A DNA stretch of 64,000 nt from Maea johnstoni (taxonomy: Eukaryota; Annelida; Polychaeta; Spionida; Magelonidae), in contig OZ012700.1 in NCBI GenBank assembly GCA_963942565.1, positions 33,417,809 through 33,481,808 of the forward strand, in the 5' to 3' direction. Position 1 is the stretch's first letter. The number at the start of each line of letters is the position of its first letter. The translations under genes and the position numbers were made by a program. This document shows, piece by piece, positions 12,647-64,000 of the stretch. The notes under the pieces are model-generated. The model searched no databases and was not told the DNA's origin. It was given only the letters and a program-made list of their open reading frames with translations.

Positions 12647-12944
12647 GGCCACACTATAAACTTAGTTGAGAATCATCGTTAATCTGCTTACAAGTGGCGA
12701 CAATGCATTATAGCCCTTGAGCAATAAAATATTGCACAGTTAACATTGAGATGAAAACTTGAATTTGCATTAATTTTATAGAAATTAGGGCTGATATGTG
12801 ATATGAAATTTTGGGTGTCCAAATAACAACCAGGCCATATATGTTCATGAATGTTCTTTTTTCAACTGTTTTTACAAGCCATGCACTACTGCACCGTCGG
12901 TGATGATAAATGCTGGAATGATTTTATGATTTCACTGGTGCGTG

Positions 12945-13244
12945 CAGTGTCTTAGCCAGGATTTAGAAACTGGGTGCCTAAAATTGGAAGTTGTAAAATT
13001 TTTGGGTGTCCAAATTTTAAAGGGGGATCACAATATACTCAACCATAAATATGTATAAATTCATCAACACAAGGCATGATATCATTAAACAATGTCATGG
13101 GAATTATAAGGAGATGAAAAAATTCAATTATAAGCTTGAGATTGAGATTTTTAGAAATTTCACACAAAAAAATTTGGGCGTCCTGAGGGGTTCTTTTTAA
13201 GGGTTTGGGTGTCCAAAAAGGCACCCAGACTGACTAAGACCATG
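12945..13244 (-). mobile_element. hAT-like MITE, family A, reverse orientation
   Basis: Reverse complement of the 12,336 copy, with ends CAGTGTCTTAGCCAGG and CTGACTAAGACCATG and the shared GGGTGTCC and GGACGCCC-type stretches. A GCGTGCA stretch lies at both borders. Confidence 0.75.
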
Positions 13245-13276
13245 GCGTGCATAATAGGGCATTGCATCAAGATAGG

Positions 13277-16200
13277 TGGGGCATTTCACAGTAATTGGTC
13301 CGCAGACCTCAAATTTTCAAAATGGATTTATGATATTCTTTCAACTGAGTTAAAAAAGAAAACATTCTACGGTTCATGAATCTATGATTATTTTTTTTCT
13401 GACTTAAGTATATTTGGAGATATCGCAATTTTAATCCAAAGTTCTGTATTCCACAGGGTGCGAACGGGACATTTGAAAAATTGAGATATTTCAACTATAT
13501 TTCTATATTTTTACTAATTACTTTAACAGACATGATAATTTATGGCTATGTAATCAAGAGATTATGGAAAAATAGCAGAAATATTTCAAAAGCATACTTA
13601 AATGGCCTGTCCTACATGCAGATGTCCCGTTCGCACCCTTCCAACTTCCAAAAGTTTCGATATTTTCAAAACTAGGCATGTCATTAAAAAATCAATAAGG
13701 AATCTCCTCCTATCGACTATATACTACATTATGAGTTATCAGAAATGTGAATTAACTCCATGTGTAGCAGTAAATTACAACTTTTAAAAAGGGTGCGAAC
13801 GGGACAGTATGGTTGCGAACGGGACACTTTGGGTGATATTTCCATACTTGAACTCCCTCTCTTCATATAGAAGATCACTGTACATTTGAATCAAGTTATC
13901 TGAGTATATAAGCTGGAAAGGGAATCAATATTTCTGCAAATATCATTAGTTTTACTAGACTTAGGGTCTCATACCTATTTGGGAGAGTGGGAGGTACTGA
14001 ACTCCTGCATCGAAAGGTTAATTTGGTATTCACCATTTCACCTCTGGGCTCGATCAAGTTGAAGTTAGCATCTAAGACAAAAAATAAATTTTATAGTAGC
14101 AATATGTATCTTACATATTTGGAAAGCTAGAATTCTGAAGTTTCTGGATCTTAATTCAGATTTACTGTATTCCCATTTATGAAAAAGTTATGAACACTTT
14201 ACTGCAGGGTGTTTGTTTGTTTGTTCAACGCCTTTCTGACAATAACATTTAACAAAATGTTTAAACCACCATATTTTCTTGTAGAACCATCTTATGATCT
14301 TCAACATTGCTTTAGATGATACAATTATACCTGGGAAGACTGTGCCAAGAGATATAGGATTGAATATTATGTTTTGGGGTGTTTTTGATGAATTTTAAAA
14401 TACAGTGATCTGTGATTCCGTAACATGTGATTCCGTAACAGAAAAATAGCATTTTTTTAATTTTTGAAAATGTTCAGATTGGGTCATTACCATGAAACTT
14501 CATAGAAAAAAGCATTTTAACACTTATTTAACTATGAGGGGCACACTTTTGAAAAATAAATTTTCAAACAGTGTTTTTGTGGGGGTTAAAGTTGGTGATT
14601 CCGTAACGTTACGGAATCACATATTTGATCAATTGACTGGTTCAAGCCTATAGATGTCTTGAACATTCTTTAAGTGGACTAGTTTGTTATCTTAACTTTA
14701 GGTTTAGTATTAACTGATAGTTTCCATATTTAGAGTGAGACATTGTGCACAGTATTTTGAAAAAAAAAGTATATGTCAATATCGAGTAGTAGTTTCAAAA
14801 CGCTTTGGACAAGGACTAAGCTGTACATGGAAATCAGATGAAGTTCTTCATAAACAAGTAACCCACATGCAATTTGAGAAAGGTACAATTATTCTAAATG
14901 TGTCATAGCACCAAACTACCTTTTTTAAAACATTCACAGTTTTAAAGTAGAGTATAATTAAGCTGGCCAGCAGGGCATCTCAGCCTCATTTGGACACCCA
15001 ATCCCTCAAAAATCACCCATCAGGACACCCAAATAATTTTGTGAGTAACCCTTCAAAAGGACATTTTCAAATATATAAATGAATTGTTTTCACTCTAGTT
15101 TAAATTCAGTGACTTTTTATAAGGCATTTATTTCAAGAAGTACATGCATGTTCATGGTTATAATGGGCCATATCAACCTATTCAAACTGTTGCGTACAGA
15201 ATTTTAGAATATTGAATTCAATATCTTCCTTCAAATTCAGGAAAACTTGCTCCCTCATTTGGCTGTCTTATCCTATAGATATATCATTCTTGAACCCTAT
15301 TTGTTCAAGACTTTTGTAAAATAGTAGATTTTAGAGAATTTATATATGTGGTGGACAGGAAAGCTCTTCGACAGAGATTTTAGATACCTTCACAGAAACA
15401 GAGATTCTCCTTCAAGTAAAGAAGAAAACTGAAGTTTAGCACATGGTCAATGTAGACCAGATCCGGAATTCTCTATTTATGCATATATTTTAAAACTTGA
15501 CCACCCGCACTAAATTTTAGAGGAATTTATTCAGTGTTTCAGATGGAACTTACACACTGTTGATGACAGGAAACTTTTGTCACAAGTGTAGAAGGGGAAG
15601 GATTCTATATATAAACATTTTTCAGAGAACAAAATTTTGTTACATCACTCAAAGATACAATATAGTCATATGGAAGACTCATATGATACTGTTTTATACA
15701 AAGCCAGTCATAGATCAGCAGTCTAAATGATTTTAAAAACAAATTTCCAGGGATTCTCAATTCGCACAATAGACATGTATGATCTACTCCAGAAAAAATA
15801 TCCAACAGTTAATAAGATCACAAATGCATGTTTAAAAAGAATCATTACATAGTTATTTTATAAGTACTTAGCAAATTTGGCATTAACTATAAATGCTCAT
15901 AATTCATTCATAACTCAAAGCTAGTTTGATATCAATTGGTAACTGTACAGATGTGTACCTTGACTGACACCTTCATCCTGTCTGCAAATGCAATGTCTCC
16001 ATTCACCTCTACATCCCTAATCCTGAAGCCACCCATTCAGTTAATCAGGGTAGATGCAATTTCCCCCCGAATCATATCCTCCTTCCCCAGACTAAACAAT
16101 AAGGGGTGTTAATGAGAGGGGACAGTGGAGGAAAAACAGAATCCACATTGTCTGGGGTATACCAACATCCTTGATGTGTACAGGAAGTGATAAAAAACTG

Positions 16201-18316
16201 ACCACGTAGTGAGTGAAATCTACCTCTGAGAATGCAGAAGGTAACATCATGTTTTTCAAGACCTTTTCAGATTAATGATCTATTTATAAGAAGCTTCAAT
16301 GTTAAATCAATTACAACTTATATAAGGTAATTGTCTAACAATTGCCCTTGTGGGGAAGTCAAGTGGTCCCTCTAACATTAGACATTGTCATCTGTTACCT
16401 ACCATCGGAGACGTATAAAACCCACTCTCTGCTGCCATGTAATTCCTAATTAAGTGCTCCCTTCAGTAAAAATTTATGTCTTTATATCAGTACACTAACT
16501 TAACTTATTATTAAAGCAGAAAATGTCACCATAGTGCACTCTTTTAATGAAAGATATTGATTGTTACAGAAAATGTGATTCCGTAACAAATGGTAAATGT
16601 GATTCCGTAACAAGACCATCTGTCAAAGTTTCTTGAATAAAGTTCACTTTAACTTATTCAACTCCTAACTTAGTGGTGGAATCTGTGCAAAACAAATTTA
16701 CCTACCACATGATTAAGAAACTTTTGGAAAAAAGTGGCAGGAACAGCATGAAAGTGGTATTTGATTAAAGTGGTAGAAAACAGATGGTAATTTTGAGTGA
16801 TTCCGTAACAGGCATGTTTTTTCACTTTTTTACCCAAAAATCATTTTCTATGGAAGTTGGAACTTGGTCCATTTAAAAGAACTTTGTAAGCCCTACACAA
16901 CCATATAAAGCATGATTTCCTAACTTTTTCCATTAAAAAGATATCTAAGCTTGAACAGCAAAAGTGTGATTCCGTAACAGCTTGATCGAGCCCCTCTGTG
17001 TATGGATACAATGGATACTTAGAGTGATATTAGCTGCTATTGATAAATAGTAGCTTTTTAATTATGGTTTATATGCTTGTATTAGCTTCTTATTTGATTG
17101 AAAGGGTTGATTGTATTTACCTAAATGAAGTAATATCATCTGGATTTTATATACTAGAAAGTCACATCGAAATTAGATGAATCTTCATAAAATACTTATG
17201 TGCTGAGAAACAACCCCTTATGTATGATGAATTCTGGTAATCAGATGATAGCCTTTACATGTGTAGAATATTTAATTCATGCTTTTTTGAAAATATATGG
17301 TAGCCTTCACTTTTGAGTGCATTATCGAGGATGCTTCGAGTTGAAATTCTGCTCCGTACTTTCAGCAGGTACCTTCCATAACAGAAAATTAAAATTCTCC
17401 CTTGTAGCAGCATAAATTCATACTTAAAAGGGTTTCTTTGCTGCTAAGCTTGGTATAATATCCTAATATGATGGTTTTGGGTATTTTCCTAATGATTTCT
17501 TGATAAAAAGACTTGTTTTTCGTCATGGGACAGAAGTGTCCCGTTCGCACCCGTCCCGTTCGCAACCGTCTTCACATGATAAATATCAAAAAATTTCTTT
17601 CATAAAGCATGTTTCTGGAAAACAAAGGTAATCATGGTGTGCACAAGTATTTTGGTGATCTAGTCATGCTTCTCATACAGATGTAGAGTTGGTAACGAGG
17701 CAGAAATTTTGAAAGTAGCGAAATATTCAAAATGGCACGTCATAAAATTTGAAATTTCTTCCTTCTATCAGCATGAATACATGCTTAAAAGGGTATTTCT
17801 GCTGCTTAGGTTGGTATAATGTCCAAATATGATGGTTTCAGGTATTTTCCTAATTATTTCTTGGTAAAAAGACTAGGTTTTCTTCATGCGACAAAAGTGT
17901 CTTTTGCACCCGTCCCGTTCGCAACCGACTTCACATGATTAATATCAAAATTTCTCTTTCATAAAGAATGTTTCTAGAAAACAAAGATAATCATGGGGTG
18001 CACAAGTATTTTGGTGATCTAGTCATGCTACTTGTACAGGTGTAGTGTTTGTAACAGAGCAGAGATTCTGAAGTTAGCAAATTATTTTAAATCCCATGTC
18101 GCAGAGGTGTCCCGTTCGCACCCTGTCTTTTTTTAAACATAACTCTTTATTTTGAGAACGGATTTTAAAAATTGAAGTAGATATAGAAAGCAATAGGTGG
18201 AATGGTTCCTATGGACTGAAAATGAATGATTTCAAATCAGTTGTTAAAAAATTATTCAGTGTTTTCTTCTGCAAATTGTCCCGTTCGCACCCTGCGGCTT
18301 ACCGTGAAATGCCCCA
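13277..18316. mobile_element. Large non-autonomous DNA element with subterminal TGCGAACGGGACA repeats (outer layer)
   Basis: Outer inverted ends are TGGGGCATTTCACAGTAA and TTACCGTGAAATGCCCCA. Just inside, CAGGGTGCGAACGGGACA (13,454-13,471) is matched by its exact 18-bp reverse complement at 18,277-18,294. More copies of the GCGAACGGGAC motif lie in both flanking parts (about 13,622, 13,791, 13,811; 17,530, 17,555, 17,915, 18,108), pointing mostly inward from each side. No transposase-like open frame was seen. Its middle is interrupted by the element at 14,047-16,992. Superfamily not assigned. Confidence 0.65.
14047..16992. mobile_element. Nested DNA element with GTGATTCCGTAACA repeats (inner layer)
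   Basis: Ends GGCTCGATCAAG and CTTGATCGAGCC are perfect inverted repeats, flanked by the 6-bp direct repeat CCTCTG (14,041-14,046 and 16,993-16,998). Inside, GTGATTCCGTAAC occurs about eight times (near 14,410, 14,427, an inverted pair at 14,592-14,622, then 16,568, 16,594, 16,796, 16,965). This resembles subterminal transposase-binding repeats. 2,946 bp, no long open frame. It sits inside the outer element, so it inserted later. Confidence 0.65.
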
Positions 18317-18539
18317 GGTGTACTTTCTTAAGGACTTCATCATCATTAACAGGTAAATGTTTGGTCTGAATAACTTGCATCTTGCATTTTTGAAGTATCC
18401 ATATATTTTGGATGCCAATTTTCGAATTGCTAATGAAATTTCAAAGATGTCTGTCTGCAGAAGCAAAATTTTACAAAAAATCTGCCGAGCAAAAATTTTC
18501 TGTGATTGCCCTGGTGGCGTCCAAGTATATAAACCATGA

Positions 18540-19180
18540 ACATAGTCTAAGCCAGCAGTGTGTCTGGTCCTCATTTGGACAACCAAACCCTCAAAAACAC
18601 CCCTCATCCCCCCACCCCCTCTGCCAGTAATTTCTTTAAGTGCCAATTTCAAGCATATAATGGAAGTTTTTACCCCTAAATAGATTTCTGGTTGCATTTT
18701 ATGTTTGTTTAGGTCAGACTTATATGGTATTTGTAAACCAGGGCTCGACACTAACAGTGGACCGCCAGTAACAGTTCCCAAAAATGGCTTCGTGCCAGTA
18801 AAAAACAGGCCAACTGGTCCCACAAGGCCAGTAGACATTTGCAGATATATGTGGCTTCACCCCACATTAGGCACATCAAATGCCTGGCTGGTTGTGTTAA
18901 GAGAAAAAATTGTATGACCAGTAAAGAATTTGCACAGGGTGCAACATAGGTTGCATCATTTTCTGGGTGGGGCATGCTGCCCCTAAAGTTTCCTTGCCCC
19001 CTTGACATTTCCGCTTGCCCAGCCACTCTGTTAAACAAAGGGGAGATTGGACCTTGCCAAAAAACATTACTTGCCCAGCGGGGCAAGTCAGGGTCTTGTT
19101 CAGCTTGCCTTATTGCCGTTTTTAGCCAAATTCACTTGCAACGGGGCAAGTGGTTATGTTTTGCACATGTATATAATTTC
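18540..19180. repeat. Degenerate MITE fragments, including a CAGGGTGCAACATAGG family
   Basis: 18,546-18,690 is a decayed family A copy. 18,725-18,860 resembles dispersed pieces near 21,660 and 26,700 (ACTGGCCCTGTAGGACCAG). 18,937-19,170 begins CAGGGTGCAACATAGG and ends TGGTTATGTTTTGCAC; a second copy lies at 23,949-24,190, so this is a third repeat family with inverted CAACATA ends. Confidence 0.6.
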
Positions 19181-19455
19181 TAGTTTTGTATTTTTATTAA
19201 ATCAGTTTGATCAGGAACTATATATAGTTCCTGGTTTGATGTATATACCTAGAGTCCTGATAGAAACTGAAAGTCATGATAAAAAAGTTATGGTTTCGTT
19301 CTCATCATTCTAGAATAGAAACTGAAAGTCTAGATTGATAAATGATAGTGGGGTCTTCGCCAGTATTTATAAACTGGCAATTGTTAAAAAGTTGGGCTTC
19401 CTGTTTTCCAAGGCCCTTTGGGAGATCACAACAAACTCATATTACAACCATAAGA

Positions 19456-19776
19456 CCTAAAAAGTTGTTTGTTTCCTGTAAAAAAATCCCTACCATAAAG
19501 TTTTTTACATCCTCCCAACTCCCAATCAACATAAAACATGCATAAAACACACATTTTGACCAAAGAAATAATCACAACAATTTTTTTACCGACCTACATA
19601 CCCTATTTTTTTCCGACAGTTTTTTTTTTCATTATTTTTTTGGTCAAAAATGTGTGTTTTATGCATGTTTTACGTTGATTGGAAGTAGGATGGGCGATAA
19701 AAACTTCAGGGTAGGGATTTTTTTGAATACACACTTGTTAGGGTAGGGTTACAGGAAACAAACAACTTATTTTTAG
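19456..19776. mobile_element. Foldback MITE, about 320 bp
   Basis: Left arm CCTAAAAAGTTGTTTGTTTC is mirrored by GAAACAAACAACTTATTTTT at the right. A strong internal inverted match (AACATAAAACATGCATAAAA with TTTTATGCATGTTTTACGTT) gives a hairpin over most of its length. A related hairpin piece lies near 22,310-22,440. Confidence 0.7.
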
Positions 19777-20036
19777 GCTTTAGATTTATATATAACCATA
19801 AACATGTGTTTACTTATTGAAATCAAGCATAATATCCTTTTTCAAGAAAGTATATATTGATGTGGAAATTAGAAAAAATTCAATTATATTCTTTAAGTTG
19901 AAATTTAAAAAAATTCAACACACACAAAATATAGTTAGCATGTCTGTGACATTTGAATAAAAGATTGACTCAAGAATAAAAAAATATATATCCATGAATT
20001 GGTAGAGCTCTAAATTCATCTTTTATCTCTTTACAG

Positions 20037-64000
<43,964 letters not shown>

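Noticed and set aside
18299-18838. 179-codon reverse frame
   Set aside because: No family motif; it runs through MITE fragments and the end of the nested element.

Overview
The window is animal nuclear DNA. It has long AT-rich introns with canonical GT-AG junctions, dense (TA)n microsatellites, and many non-autonomous DNA transposons. It holds one intron-less peptide-receptor-like GPCR gene, one decayed GPCR gene, and about 44 kb of a multi-exon Argonaute gene of the miRNA/siRNA (Ago1/AGO2) clade, all on the + strand. The Argonaute exons match bilaterian Ago1 in detail. The species cannot be fixed from this sequence. The FMRFamide-receptor-type GPCR, the repeat content and the minisatellites that straddle splice junctions (a habit I recall being described for amphioxus genes) suggest a marine invertebrate, perhaps a deuterostome; this is weak inference.

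Layout. 1-3,139: intergenic, with microsatellites, a ~190-bp direct duplication and a tRNA-like SINE head. 3,140-4,429: GPCR. 5,704-6,586: GPCR pseudogene. The two GPCR loci sit between two paralogous ~400-bp segments (1,083-1,482 and 7,103-7,964); the second carries a hAT-like MITE with a perfect 8-bp target duplication that the first lacks. 9,700-9,840: possible promoter (CRE, TATA, octamer, YY1-like). 10,867-19,776: a transposon field with foldback elements, hAT-like MITEs and a two-layer nested element (13,277-18,316). 20,037-64,000: Argonaute exons 1-20, numbered within this window; the start codon lies upstream and was not identified, and the gene runs off the right edge.

The main discovery is the exon architecture of the Argonaute gene. 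Four exons occur as tandem pairs of identical length with intact splice sites, separated by introns of only 60-114 nt: 4a/4b (N domain/L1), 11a/11b (L2), 13a/13b (L2 to MID) and 16a/16b (first PIWI exon). They look like mutually exclusive exons. For three of the four pairs, including both copies would break the frame. With an optional 30-nt microexon (exon 12), 32 mRNAs are possible. Exon 16b carries the canonical catalytic aspartate (GAD-VTHP, human AGO2 D597). Exon 16a has glutamate there (GAE-VTHP). Choice of exon 16 could therefore switch the protein between a DEDH slicer and an EEDH form expected to be slicer-impaired. The other three catalytic residues are in constitutive exons 17 and 20.

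A second theme is capture of splice junctions by tandem repeats in the same gene. The 3' end of exon 8 and its splice donor are repeated 14 times as a perfect 35-bp array. Single decoy copies of the exon 14 acceptor, the exon 14 donor and the exon 16b donor lie in tandem-repeat tracts beside the true sites. No retrovirus-like, Polinton-like or other capsid/envelope-bearing element was recognised.
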